Source: Rutstroemia sp. NJR-2017a BVV2 (taxonomy: Eukaryota > Ascomycota > Leotiomycetes > Helotiales > Rutstroemiaceae). From it: DNA of 64,000 nt. The stretch is taken from the NCBI GenBank assembly GCA_002946415.1, contig NJPS01000012.1:620001-684000 (forward strand), in the 5' to 3' direction. Shown here piece by piece: positions 37,646 through 48,758 of this stretch. Numbering within the stretch: the stretch's first letter is position 1; every line of letters starts with the position of its first letter. Position numbers and translations under genes: made by a program. The notes below the pieces were generated by a model that was not told where the DNA came from, did no database searches, and saw nothing but the letters and a program-made list of their open reading frames with translations.

Positions 37646-37991
37646 TGTTGTTCATTGCTAAGCCCGCGAATTCGCGGATCAGACCGAACCAGGCAGGAGG
37701 TAACATGATCAGAACGCAAAGTTCGTCTGCGTACGAAACGTAAGACTTACTGTTGCGATACTCCCACGGCTCCGGTGGGCGCACTCCACTAGCCACGTGA
37801 GGCACGGACTTCCGGATGCATCTTGCCCAGAACTCTTATCGGCGGTCGGTCATCCGGAGCTTCATCACCAGAGCTTCTTTAAATTCAAGGCGACCAAGAT
37901 AGTCAAAACGCAGAGGTTCAAGCTCTCTTGTCATCTTCCCGCCGGTAAATTCTTCTGTGTACGAGACCTTCGGCCTTTCATGCTTCGAAAG
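37646..37991. promoter_or_regulatory. Divergent spacer, NLR relic / CoA-binding protein
   Basis: 346 bases between the presumed NLR start and the CoA-binding-protein start. A GT-AG pair on the minus strand (37750 to 37658, GTAAGT donor, CTTAG acceptor, 93 nt) could be a leader intron of the NLR gene. Confidence 0.45.
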
Positions 37992-38526
37992 ATGGCCACT
38001 GAAGCAGCTGCGCGCACTTTCTTCTCCTCTCCTTACTTTGCTGTTGTGGGCGCCTCCTCGGATCCTACCAAGTTTGGCCATAAAAGTATATTTCTCCCCC
38101 GTCGTCTAACAACAGCAGCTAACAAGCTCTTCTGCAGTCTTCACGTGGTACACTCAACATGGCTTGCCCGTTACTCCTATAAATCCCTCTGCTGCTGCCA
38201 TAGAAGCTCGTCAGCCGTACCCCTCCTCTGGGATGACTTCTTATCCCACCCTGCCAAATCTCTCCGCCCTTCCACATCCATCAGAAACAGGTGTCAGCAT
38301 CATTACGCCGCCTAGGGTAACAAAGAAAGTATTGGAAGAAGCGAAATCATTAGGAATTAAGAGCGTGTGGTTGCAGCCTGGCACCTTTGATGAGGAGATC
38401 TTGGAATTTGCTCTCAAGGAGTTTGAAGGAGGTGTCGGTGGTGACGGTGGTGGGCATGAGGGGTGGTGCGTACTGGTAGACGGGGAGGAAGCGGCAAAAT
38501 CAGCTGGAAGGGAGTTGAAGTTGTGA
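37992..38526 (+). CDS. CoA-binding-domain (CoA_binding_2, YccU-like) protein
   Basis: Two exons, 37992-38085 and 38138-38526, with a 52-nt intron (donor GTATAT, acceptor TCTGCAG); 160 residues. The product is a compact Rossmann-fold CoA-binding protein: SPYFAVVGASSDPTKFGHK-I-FTWYTQHGLPVTPINP at the N-terminus, ETGVSIITPPRVTKKVLEEA in the middle and SVWLQPGTFDEEILEFA near the end. This matches bacterial YccU/YbjH-type and fungal single-domain relatives, which resemble the N-terminal domain of succinyl-CoA ligase alpha subunit. No enzymatic role is established for the family. A Gly-rich insertion (GGVGGDGGGHEGW) precedes the last strand. An in-frame ATG at 37980 would add four residues (MLRK); the inner ATG (AAGATGGCC) is preferred. 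Confidence 0.85.
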
Positions 38527-39905
38527 AAGCAGTGCACAGCCCTCTACTTCCGAGAGGACACATTCTCTTCAAAGAAATGGTATGATATCGGGTCACGGGT
38601 GGGCAACTGGAGCATATGAATGTCAAAACTTAAGTTTGCATAAGGAATCCTTAATTCACAATGGTTAGATGACCCATGCTCTTGTCTTTTTCTGGTTGTC
38701 TGCCCGACATGCCGCTCAAGGCGCAAATGTAGTGAATTGCATAAGAAGTTAATCATTCTGCCATGATCGTGTTGTTTGTCCGTTAGAGTGCAATATCCGG
38801 CCTGTGGGCACGTATGAATGCCTCTACCCACGACTAGCGGTAATGATTCGTAGAGCCGACATGCATACAGTACGAGAGACGTTCAAGGTCACTCCCGGGA
38901 CGAGGAAATGACGCGCTTAACCTCAGCCGTTTTTCATGAGAGCGGCGACACCGGTACCAACGTAGAAATCAGAGACGCACTACGTATTGACCGTCACAAG
39001 TGTAGGAAAAGTATATATGTGTATGTATATGTATATGTATAACTTATCTGGATCCGTATAAGCTGAGGTTATACACGGTTATGTCTCCAGCAACAAATCC
39101 GAAGTTGCCCCCGACCCTCAAAAGTCCCACACACCGCCAAGTCCCCGCTACGGTTCATTCGTTGCTATGGCACCAGCAGCCTCCTTAAATCCACCCTAAA
39201 CAATTGCCCAAGAACAACACATAAATCATAAATCAGACGGTGTTCACGTTCATATCTACCTTCACCACGCACAGCATAATTTGCACGGGCCAGAATTGGA
39301 ATCTAAGAGGGATACATAATACAGTCATCTCCACTCCATCAACTACATCTCTTCATCGTTTGCATCCTCCGCAGAAATCACGTCGTCGCATAACAAAGTA
39401 ATCAAACCGATACCCAACTCAATCTATCCCTCAAAATGGTATGTCACATTCATTCTATTCTCTTTCCAGTAACATCCCTCACCCTTCACCCTTCACCCTT
39501 CACCCTTCCCCATTCCTTGCCGAAAATCCAACCCCTTCCCGTCCAATCCAAAGCCAAAACAGTGTTTACTTTACGTTCTTCATCGCAAATTCCGGTTTTG
39601 CTATAACGACCAGTCCGACCAGTCGAGGCGCAGGCGCGAATCTCAATAGTTGAGTGCGTAGTAAAGAACGAAAGAGATCTGTTTGTTTTGGTCGCATCCT
39701 GGAAACGCAAATCCATTGTTTCTTTCTTCCAATATCGCATCCCATCTCATCCAGCACTCTTACAACCAACAATCAATTCAATTCCAAACTCTTTCACCAC
39801 CCATCACAAACCATTTTATCACATCGCATACTCTTATTACCACGACTACCGCATAATCATCACCAGCACCCTTACCACTACCACTCACACATCTTTCATC
39901 CCACA
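38527..39905. other. 1.4-kb intergenic region upstream of the myosin light chain
   Basis: It contains a TA/TG-rich microsatellite at about 39009-39040 and triplicated CACCCTT units near 39479-39505. At 39436 an ATG is followed directly by a consensus donor (GTATGT), which may mark an alternative first exon of the next gene. No other gene was recognised. Confidence 0.5.
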
Positions 39906-40711
39906 ATGTCATCAACTAACCGTCCAACCTACGATGCACAGGCCTCCACAAACTACAGAGAAGCGTTCCAGCTCTTCGACAAGCGTGGCACCCAACGTGT
40001 GCAACTGGATCAGTTGGGAGATCTGCTCAGAGCATGCGGTCAAAATCCTACACTGAATGAGATCAGAGAATTGGAGAAGAATGTAGGGAGTGATTGTATG
40101 TTCCTATCTCTTCTATTTTCTACTTGGTTGCAGACACAACAAGACGGAGCGCAGCGAGCTGAAGGATATATGGGGCCTTGACACTGCATACTTCACCTGT
40201 CAACAAGCCTGATAGTTTATGCATGTGGGCTTGCCCCCGCACCCTCGTAGCTCGCTGTGCTCGATATGAAGTTTCTAAACACTCACTTTCTTGGAACAAA
40301 CAACTGATGGCATCTTCATCTAGTCGACTTCGAGACATTCTCCAAGATTCTTAACAGACCGGGTGGATTCCGCGACCCCGGCGAGCCGGAAGAATACTGT
40401 CGAGGTTTCCAAGTTTTCGACAAAAATCTGACCGGATACATTGGTGTGGGTCAATTGAGATATATTTTGACCAACTTGGGGGAGAAGATGAGCGACGAGG
40501 AAGTCGATGAGCTGCTGAAGGCTGTTGATACTAGTTCTGGGGAGATCAATTACACCGGTATGCTATGTTATTTTGATTGGGTGATAATGGAAGCTTGGGC
40601 TGCAGGCAGTGATAAAGCAAGAGGAAGAGCGTGTGGCAGGAAATCGAACTACAGGAGAGGTCGCTAACATGATGAAAAACAGACCTTGTCCGAACAATTC
40701 TCGCGAACTAA
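39906..40711 (+). CDS. CDC4: EF-hand myosin essential light chain, Cdc4/Mlc1 type
   Basis: Three exons: 39906-40095, 40324-40557 and 40683-40711, giving 150 residues. Introns are 228 and 125 nt, both with GTATG donors. The last exon encodes only DLVRTILAN plus the stop. The fold is calmodulin-like: YREAFQLFDKRGTQRVQLDQLGDLLRACGQNPT at the N-terminus, and CRGFQVFDKNLTGYIGVGQLRYILTNLGEKMSDEEVDELL with a final EF pair. The calcium loops lack several acidic ligands (DKRGTQRV, DKNLTGYI), as in S. pombe Cdc4, so the protein is probably not calcium-regulated. It would bind IQ motifs of type II and type V myosins and function in the cytokinetic ring and cargo transport. The ATG at 39906 sits in ACAATGTC context. 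An alternative short first exon ending at 39438 is discussed in the findings. Confidence 0.93.
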
Positions 40712-41238
40712 ACCGGCAATCGATTCGGTATGTGTCGAATAGACATAAAGGGGTGGAACAGAAGTGTAGGGGAGACATTTTCAGTTGTAGGAATAACTAC
40801 TTTTTTTCTCAAAAGGCTTGGATGGATAGGGAATGGAGGGGAGCTGTGGAGTTCACCATCAATTGCCTTGCGGAGAATTGAGTTGAATCAATGGCATATC
40901 TGGCGTTCTATGACATCTGGTTGGGCCGACTTGGTCTAGCTTCACTTAAGAGAGATACATATAAATATGAATATGAATATGGATTATGATGAGTTGGTCT
41001 CAAATGAGCTTGCGGTTATGTGGGCGAAAGTTCTCAATAAATGTTACGTGGTTATTGCGAAATATCAAGCATATATGTTCAGACTTCGAAGAGATGGTAT
41101 CTTCACCCGAACGCCTTGCTAGAAGCGACTATGCTCCCTCCAATTATGATATACCTCTGATCCCAAATGCCCCTATATGCAATCATTTACTCATTTCCTT
41201 CCCGTTCTGATTAGTCTCTGCTCTCGCAGTATACTACC
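40712..41238. other. Spacer between convergent CDC4 and STEEP1-like genes
   Basis: 527 bases holding two 3' ends. Small ORFs here are not supported. There is a short ATATGAA repeat near 40965-40982. Confidence 0.5.
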
Positions 41239-41998
41239 CTAGTCATAAACTGTCACCCCCTCTCCCCTCAGCACCCCCTCCACCTCCTCCTCCCTAACCA
41301 CCTTTTTCTCACTGCGCATGACATCCGTGCTCATCAGAGCACCCGGCAATATATATAACACTCTCTCATCCTCATCCTGTGCCTTGCCTCCCATCTCGGA
41401 CTCGGAAACAATCTCATATCCAATCACAACCGTACATCGCGCACAGCGGTACACAGAACGCTTCTCGAAGCCGTCTTCGCCTTGACGGCGGATTATGAGC
41501 GGTTTCGTTGAGATAATGGGGTGAGGTGAGGTAAAGCTGGTGTAGGGTGGCGCGGTACTTTCTTCTGGTTCTTCTGCCGGGCTTGGTTGTTGAGTTCGCT
41601 CGAGACCTTGCATAGAGTCTTGGGTTTCTGCATTGCGCTGGGTTGAGGATGAGGATTCAGCACTAGGAGGAGCTGGGGAGGGTGATGCTGATGGTGATCG
41701 AAAGCGAGACGACAGGGGGATGGTGGAGGAGAGTGGGAGGATTATGCTATGGTCGAGGGAGGATTGTCGCGTGGGGAGGGAGGAGAGCTGATAGGTTGTG
41801 GCGAGGAGGAGAGATGTGCAGACTGGGGTGGCAGTTAGTTGGCGGTGTGCCTATTGAGAAAGAGAGAGGAAAGAAGACCATTGGTGTGGAGTGAAGGGGC
41901 ATACGATGCCGGTAGGGATTCCAGAACTGGCAAGATAGCTAGACGATTTACATACATGTGCAGTGATAAGTGTTAGCCTTGGGTCGTCTTGCGGCCAT
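41239..41998 (-). CDS. STEEP1/UPF0428-family protein
   Basis: Two exons on the minus strand, 41998-41956 and 41822-41239, with a 133-nt intron (donor GTATGT, acceptor CCCCAG); 208 residues. The spliced N-terminus MAARRPKANTYHCT-F-CTSLLLATTYQLSSLPTR matches the family pattern of a Cys-containing beta strand followed by LLLATT and a short Leu/Pro linker. Later, RSVYRCARCTVVIGYEI supplies the second Cys pair, so a zinc-knuckle-like fold is likely. A Ser/Pro-rich low-complexity segment lies between them. In animals STEEP1 promotes ER exit of STING; fungi lack STING, and the conserved ancestral role is unknown. The C-terminus is Glu/Val-rich. The start is the only upstream ATG that keeps the Cys pair after splicing. 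Its 5' end faces the M3 peptidase. Confidence 0.72.
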
Positions 41999-42870
41999 TG
42001 TGTGTTTCGAGCTTAGCCCCGTAGAAACGACGATGGGGATGGCTATACGGGCGAAAGAAGGGGGCCAGGATCAGGCGTATGAGCCAGTAGATCAAGAAGG
42101 GGATGGGATTGCCTTCGACGTTCGATATCAAATTCGAGGACGAGTGGAGCTGTAGATGCTCAAAATGTCAGGCTGCGAGCTTGGCCGTGACCGTATCGTA
42201 TCGTGTGAGTAATGTGTGATGAGATAGAGGGTAGCTCTGAGGTGCTGAGTCCTTCTTTGCTTGGTTCTGCTGGCTGGCACGGCTGGGTTGGGATTTCATG
42301 AGTTTGAGGTCTTCCGAAGATTTCGGGCTGGAGCTGTCGAAGCTTTACCCTGCAGTGCCTGCCACCCCCACAAATTTGAAGGCTGTTCCTGTTCCGCGCT
42401 CCGACATGCCAATTTTAGCGCTCCAAGTTCCCCTCAATCCAATCCCTCCAATACAGTACGTCGTATCTACCAATTACACCACAACATAGAAGTACCTACT
42501 GCCCCTCCTTCATCCAACCAGACCGCCATCCCACCTTCCACTCTCGTCCATATTCTGTTGTATCCCCCCAAAGCCAGGCAGAGACCCTTTACGCCCGTTG
42601 TCCCGTTACGCCCCTCGGAACGATTCATACCCAACCAGTTCTCTTGTCCTCTTACCATCCATCACCCTGGCGTTAGTTCTTCGATTCTTACGTGTCACTT
42701 TCCTCATCTTCTTAGTATTTATTGCTATATCTGCCATTCTGGCTACTTCTAGACTTGGTCCCAGATTGGGAGCTTTATTCAACCAACTGCGTCCTATCAC
42801 CTTAAAACCCATCTGGACTTCCACTTCCTCACTTACCTCCACATCCACGAAATCGATCACTACTGCAACC
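41999..42870. promoter_or_regulatory. Divergent upstream region, STEEP1-like / M3 peptidase
   Basis: 872 bases. The last 381 bases before the peptidase ATG are pyrimidine-rich and happen to be open in the peptidase frame without any ATG (see findings). No other gene was recognised. Confidence 0.5.
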
Positions 42871-45042
42871 ATGGCACCAGCACAGTACCAAAAGCCTCCC
42901 CAGGCTCCTCCCCTCTTCACTCATACCGAATCCCAGATCATCGACGAAGCAAAGCAGCTCTGCGATAAATATCGTTCGGTCCTCGATGATATTGTAGCAA
43001 ATGTCAAGCCCGAGTCGGCCACGTTCGAGAATGTCATTCTCCCAGCTGTCCATCAAGAAGATGTAGCTGGTCTCAAATCCAGTATTCTCTCTTTCTATCA
43101 AGCCGTATCTGCGGACTCGAAGCTTCGTGATGCTTCTTCAAAAGCAGACGAGATCATGGATGAGGCCAACATCGAGGCTTCTATGCGGGAGGATGTGTTT
43201 AAGTTGGTAGAAGCCGTTTGGAAGAAGGGGGAGGACTTAGATCCCGAGTCGAAGAGATTGTTGGAGAAAGAATACAAAAGTTATATCAGAAATGGCTTGG
43301 GCATACCGGCCGGCGAGAAGAGGGATAGATTCAAGGAGATTAAGAAGAGATTGGCTACTATTGCGACACAGTTTTCAAAGAATCTCAATGAGGAGAACGG
43401 CGGAATTTGGTTCACTGCGAAGGAGCTTGACGGGGTTCCCGAGGATGTCGTTTCGGGGTTGGAGAAGGGGACTGGTGAGAATGAAGGGAAGCTGAAATTA
43501 TCTTTCAAATATACGGATTTGTTCCCAGCTTTGAAATTCGCCAAAGATCCAGAAACAAGGAGAAAGGTTTTCATGGCCAACGAGAACAAGTTGCCTGCTA
43601 ACGTGCCTTTGTTCCGAGAGACTATTATCTTGAGAGATGAAGCTGCTAGGCTTTTGGGCTACAAGGATCATGCAAGCTTCAGAATCGAAGACAAGATGGC
43701 AAAGACACCGGAGACGGTCAACGAGTTTCTGCATGACTTGAAGGTGCAACTCATTCCAGGTGGAGAGAAGGAAGTTGAGCATCTTAAAGGTATTAAGAAG
43801 CAAGATCTTGAGGCCAGAGGGTTGGGTTCAACGAACGATGGTAACTACTACATCTGGGATAACCGATTCTACGATCGGATCATGGTGGAAAACGAATACT
43901 CAATTGACGAGAACAAAATTGCTGAATACTTCCCTCTTCAATCGACCATTGAAGGAATGCTCAAAATCTTCGAAGAGCTGTTTGGTTTCGTGTTCGTTGA
44001 AGTAAATGGAGAAGAAGCTTTGAGCAATATTTCAGAGTCCGGAAAGGGTTCCGATGTCCTGCCGCATCCCGATGCTAAATTATTCAGTGTTTGGGATGAT
44101 GAAGCAGAAGGTGGTTCATTTGTTGGCTACCTTTACTTGGATCTTCATCCTCGTCCAGGAAAGTATGGTCACGCCGCAAACTTCAATCTCCAACCAGGTT
44201 TCTCATACCCCAATGGTACCAGAAGATGCCCAGCGACTGCCCTAGTCTGCAACTTCTCTAAACCAACCGAGACCAAACCATCCCTTCTCAAACATGACGA
44301 AGTTGTTACCCTCTTCCATGAGCTGGGCCATGGTATCCATGATCTTTCGGGACGTACGAGATACTCCCGCTTCCATGGCACCAACACTGTTCGTGATTTT
44401 GTGGAAGCACCATCTCAGATGTTGGAGAACTGGTGCTGGACTCCGTCACAATTGAAGAACCTTAGCAAACATTATGTCACTGGTGAACAGATTCCAGATG
44501 ACCTGATCGCTAAGCAGATCAGCACGAAGAATGTCAACGGTGCTCTTTTCAATTTGAGACAATTACACTTCGGTATTTATGATATGACTGTTCACGCACC
44601 CAAATCTCATGAAGAGGCCGAAGCTTTCAAATTGAGTGATTTATACAATGAGCTGAGACAGGAGATTACTGGTTTGAAAGGTCCAGAAGCTGTTGGCTAC
44701 AAGAGGTATGGTTTTCCTCTTCCTATCCGCCTTCCGATTGAGAGAAAACTGATGCTAACACGAAATAGCGATTGGGGCAGCGGCCAATCCACCTTTGGTC
44801 ACTTGATTGGCGGATACGATGCAGGCTACTACGGATACTTGAGCTCGCAAGTCTACTCAACAGATATGTTCTATAGTGTCTTCAAGCAAAACCCGATGGA
44901 TCCAAAGGAGGGTAGGAGATACAGACATATGGTGTTGGAGAAGGGCGGAAGTCAGGATGAGATGACTACCCTGACGGAGTTCTTGGGTAGGAAACCAAGT
45001 ACAGAGGCCTTCTACAGGGAGCTGGGCTTGAAGCGCAAGTGA
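42871..45042 (+). CDS. PRD1: M3 family zinc metallopeptidase, saccharolysin/thimet type
   Basis: Two exons, 42871-44705 and 44769-45042, with a 63-nt intron (donor GTATGG, branch GCTAAC); 702 residues. It cleaves short peptides in the cytosol or mitochondrial intermembrane space, as yeast saccharolysin (Prd1) does. The zinc site HELGH is at residues 483-487 within LFHELGHGIHDL; the third ligand lies in the following FVEAPSQMLENW helix. The C-terminal AGYYGYLSSQVYSTDMF motif, which closes the substrate channel, is intact. The ATG at 42871 has an excellent context (CAACCATGGCA) and gives the usual cytosolic-type N-terminus. The intron length is a multiple of three and it contains no stop in frame, so retention would insert 21 residues just before SDWGSG. 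It is divergent from the STEEP1-like gene. Confidence 0.95.
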   Translation: MAPAQYQKPPQAPPLFTHTESQIIDEAKQLCDKYRSVLDDIVANVKPESATFENVILPAVHQEDVAGLKSSILSFYQAVSADSKLRDASSKADEIMDEANIEASMREDVFKLVEAVWKKGEDLDPESKRLLEKEYKSYIRNGLGIPAGEKRDRFKEIKKRLATIATQFSKNLNEENGGIWFTAKELDGVPEDVVSGLEKGTGENEGKLKLSFKYTDLFPALKFAKDPETRRKVFMANENKLPANVPLFRETIILRDEAARLLGYKDHASFRIEDKMAKTPETVNEFLHDLKVQLIPGGEKEVEHLKGIKKQDLEARGLGSTNDGNYYIWDNRFYDRIMVENEYSIDENKIAEYFPLQSTIEGMLKIFEELFGFVFVEVNGEEALSNISESGKGSDVLPHPDAKLFSVWDDEAEGGSFVGYLYLDLHPRPGKYGHAANFNLQPGFSYPNGTRRCPATALVCNFSKPTETKPSLLKHDEVVTLFHELGHGIHDLSGRTRYSRFHGTNTVRDFVEAPSQMLENWCWTPSQLKNLSKHYVTGEQIPDDLIAKQISTKNVNGALFNLRQLHFGIYDMTVHAPKSHEEAEAFKLSDLYNELRQEITGLKGPEAVGYKRYGFPLPIRLPIERKLMLTRNSDWGSGQSTFGHLIGGYDAGYYGYLSSQVYSTDMFYSVFKQNPMDPKEGRRYRHMVLEKGGSQDEMTTLTEFLGRKPSTEAFYRELGLKRK

Positions 45043-45983
45043 GGAGTGGCCGGTAGTTTGAGATAGGGAAAATACCCAGGGATTGTTGACAGCGTCGGGA
45101 AGTAAGTCGCATCTTCTGAACTGTAACCTACTCAATAGAAAACCTACTCCTGCTAGGGAGTAGAACAAATTTTCTTCGAAGCTCCGACAAAATCACTGAA
45201 ACCAGAACTTTCTATCATAGAATTCGGTGTGTATCATATATTAAGTGTGAATAAATCATGTGATTTTTCCAAATCCCCAAACAGCACAGCCGCTTCCGGC
45301 TTTCACGATGAAACACCTTCTCAAACCCCCCATCCGCTATCCCGGTCTCATTAATTCTGGGATACTGCTCATTTATGGCGATGGCACAACGTTCCGAATG
45401 CTGATCTACATTTTCATTGGCTGGAGAGTTATCTAATGCATAATGTGATGAAGTTACTCCTGAAGTAAGGATTTCCTTTCTTCTTCAGATGGCAGCTGGG
45501 CGTGTATGAGGTGGTAGGACGGAAGTTGTATGAGATCTTGTTCAATGCATAGAATACACGCTACAAAATCTGGCGGGATTCGTTTTCGCTCACTCGGCTT
45601 GAATTGTGTTGGAAGATTGGAAAAGTGATCGTTTAACCTCCACATTACGTTCTTTTATCTGTAGTAATTTGCCAATTCACACTCTTTCTCCAACGACGAA
45701 GTTAATAAATAGGAGCTGCTAGTCGGCTTGATTTGGCTTTGCTGGGTGCTGTGGGATCAATTGCACCTCTCACTCATTTGTTTCCATTTGGCGAAGAAGG
45801 GACGAAGATTGATCTTGGATAGACATTGGTGTGCCAGGACGAGACTCGGATTGGAATTGATTAAGAGGAATAAAGGATTACGTGGTTCAGAATTATCGAG
45901 TTCGAAGTGCAAAATACATCGACAAATCGACCGGTAGAAGTCCGAACAGGTCGGCAGAACCAGACGAAGAGGGTATCGCAAAT
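45043..45983. other. Intergenic region, M3 peptidase to MFS transporter
   Basis: 941 bases. Nothing beyond the flanking 3' and 5' regions was recognised. Confidence 0.5.
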
Positions 45984-47842
45984 ATGGCATCACTACTTAA
46001 TCAACCACGGCCAGTTTTTCAAAGAACGGGGACCATAACGGAGATCGAAGGCGGGGAGAGAGCTATGCCCGAGAAAAGCTTCTGGTCATCTATGAGACCG
46101 AAATATGGACGAAAGAACAATTCTGGGATAGCCAGAAACATCGAACGACGGCCCCAACCAAGCGACTCGCCTCTTGATCCTCTCGTAAGTTCATTATTGG
46201 CCCAACCTAACGAACCTTTGACTGATATCCTATTAGAACTGGACTTCGTCCAAGAAGAATGTAACGTTCATGTCGCTCCTACTCGCTGTCTCCGTAGTCG
46301 GCATGCAGAAGCTTCAATTCGCACCTGTGAACTCGGTTCTCGCGACCCAATTCTCCATCTCTTATACAGCTGCCGTAGCACTGACTGGGATCCCATTCAT
46401 TGTGTCTGGATTCGCGGGCGTGGTTTGGGAATTGATCAGTTTATGCATTGGGAAGAGAATGGTGTACGTTACGGGAGCGTTATTAATGTTGATTGGTCAA
46501 CTATGGAATATGCATGTTCATGATTGGGGTCAGTTTGTGGGAGGAAGAATACTGCAAGGTATGGGATGGGGTGCGTTTGCACTGGTGGAAGGAAGTTTGA
46601 GGGAGATGTTCTTCGTGAGTTTTATGTTCCCTACCCTACTTGATTGTTCTGACGAGGATCTAGGAACACGAACTTCCATTCAGAACCTCAATGCTTCAAG
46701 GAGTTGATGTATTCTTCACTTGGGGGACTCCAATCCTAGGCGGTTATCTATCTCAGTCTCTCGAGGGTTACGCGAACGAAATCATGATTCTGAATATCAT
46801 ACAGGCATTTTCTATTCTCCTCCTCATTATTGCTGCGCCAGAAACAACATTTAACCGTCACTCACCACCATCTCCCAATTTATCCTCCTCTGCGTTCGCA
46901 ACGTACTACCGAACTACACTTGATCCTCTACCCTACCTGTCGAAACCTTCGATTGCGACACTGCTTCGTCCAATTAGATGTCTATTGGCACCAAGTACTG
47001 TCCTCACTTTCCTGCTCTGCGCTTTACCTCAAGCAGCCGCCTACGGATTCTCGTTAACACTTTCTTCAATCCTTTCATCCTCACCGCTATTCATATTTCC
47101 TTCTGCGCTAGGATACCTTTTCCTCGCTCCATTCTTACTTTCACTGCTAGCTTTCACCCTTTGTTCGATCTTATCTCGCTCCCCAGTGCCCTCCTCTACA
47201 ACAACTTCATTAACATCTTTCTTGAAGAGGTCTCTCAAAGCCGCACTCCCTGCTCTTCTATTCTTCCTCATCGGCACAATTGCATTCACGCAGTATACAT
47301 CTACGACGTTACAACCAACCCTGGCTAGCTCAGACACTGAAACGATCTTCCTGGTCCCTGCGGGTGAAGAACTTAGTCTTAGAGTCGTTTCACTGTTGTT
47401 GGGCATACTCGTCATGGGGGTAGTGGTGTTAGAGAGAGCAGGTAGAGATATCATCTCTTCCTCGCCATGCAAGACAGACCTTGAACCAGATGAAAAACGA
47501 GGTACATGTATGCAAAGAGCATACATGGTGTGGAGGGATGTATTGATTGGGATTGTAGTGATGGTGATGCCGAGATGGATATCGGACGGGGGAATTGGTG
47601 CTGTGGGTGGAGTAGAGGGTCTAAGAGACGTGGGTGTTGGAGTAGGGATCGTTGCGGCGGTTGTCGGAGGTGTAGTCGTAGGGGTACTGTGGGCTTGGGG
47701 GGAGAAACTGAGAGGGTGGGATGAGCGGATGTTGGGGAAGATAGAAGTTCGGGATCCAGGAAAAGTGCAGAATGACGAGGAGTGGGAGATGGAAATTACT
47801 GGATGGAAGAAGGGCAGTTTTGATAAGGAAGTTGGTATCTGA
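45984..47842 (+). CDS. Major facilitator superfamily transporter
   Basis: Three exons: 45984-46184, 46237-46614 and 46664-47842, giving 585 residues. Introns are 52 and 49 nt and both fall in phase 0. After a 67-residue hydrophilic cytosolic N-terminus, SSKKNVTFMSLLLAVSVVGMQKLQFAPVN begins helix 1. The MFS loop 2-3 is represented by ISLCIGKRMVYVTGALLMLIGQLW, and helices 4-5 by GGRILQGMGWGAFALVEGSLREMFF-EHELPFRTSM. The Gly-rich ILQGMGWG and the EH...R motif are typical of drug:H+ antiporter/SVOP-type fungal MFS proteins. About twelve hydrophobic segments are visible, with a central cytosolic loop around the PETTFNRH motif and a hydrophilic Lys/Glu/Trp-containing C-tail. The substrate cannot be deduced. 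No linked biosynthetic gene suggests a role. The start is the first ATG in frame. Confidence 0.9.
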
Positions 47843-48013
47843 TTTGTCTTGAGGCAGACGGTGGACAGATGGGGAACTGGTGCTATCGATTTCTATTTGG
47901 GGTCATCAGAGACAGATTCAAGAGTCGGGGTTGGGTAATTTGCCAGCAGGTCTGGTCAAGTCTTCTCCGAATGAGAATATGATTTAATGATGTATTAAGA
48001 ACTTGAAATGATA

Positions 48014-48758
48014 TTATTCACTAACCCGACCGTACTTTAAGCGGTCTTCTTTACGTTCGCTCCCTTCGACTGCAACATGGTTCTGGCTTCTTTCTAACCA
48101 TGTTATCTCCCATTCTATCTGCAAAGCAGGCTCCGCATCCACCACTACGGTACTCGCAACGAGGGAGAGCAGTATCACTAGGCTGCCACGCTTTGCGGCT
48201 ACCATACGCCCCGTCGGCGCTGTTGATCGAATACTATACACATGGGAAGGAGTATCTTATGCCGCAATGGCGTCGGGGGCGACTCACTTCGTTTCATGAG
48301 CTCCAGGATCGTCGGTGGATAACGAGAAAGCAAATCAGCATGCATGCACGTCGAAATGGAACAATCTTCCGGACATAGGAGCGCAGTATATCTGGAGTTT
48401 CCCGTTTAGTTGTTCGTGTAAAATGGATGCAAGGACTTACCAAGGTGCCAATGTCTGCGGCTAGAATAAACGAAGAGCTGAGAAGAGCCGGCAGGCTAGT
48501 CATAAAGTAACGATGGAAGTCCGCCGTTGATATCATTTCGCACGTCGGCATCGTTTGTAACTTGTAAGTACACGGAAACACTCTTGTCGCATACCACAGC
48601 AAAGCTTGGAACTTGGTTCCTGGTTCCATATGCACACTGGCATGCACAGAAACACAAAACCTCCTAACTCCAAGATCGATGGTACATACCGCATATGACT
48701 CTTCCGATTTCCAAGAAACAAATTCAATTCCGCCATATGTCAGAGTACCCAATTCCAA
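48014..48758 (-). CDS. Possible multi-exon gene, unresolved structure
   Basis: The minus strand carries a 48758-48294 frame whose middle looks protein-like (KFQALLWYATRVFPCTYKLQ, FMTSLPALLSSSFILAADIG, with a hydrophobic helix). It ends at a consensus donor (GTAAGT) just after IGTL. A second frame, 48241-48014, contains a hydrophobic helix (SLVILLSLVASTVVV) followed by ALQIEWEITWLERSQN and a stop. An alternative first exon starts at ATG 48736 (MAELNLFLGNRKSHM) and ends at a GTATGT donor. These pieces suggest a small membrane protein with several short introns, but I could not find one splice model that joins all of them without doubt. No family was recognised. The call may be wrong. Confidence 0.3.
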
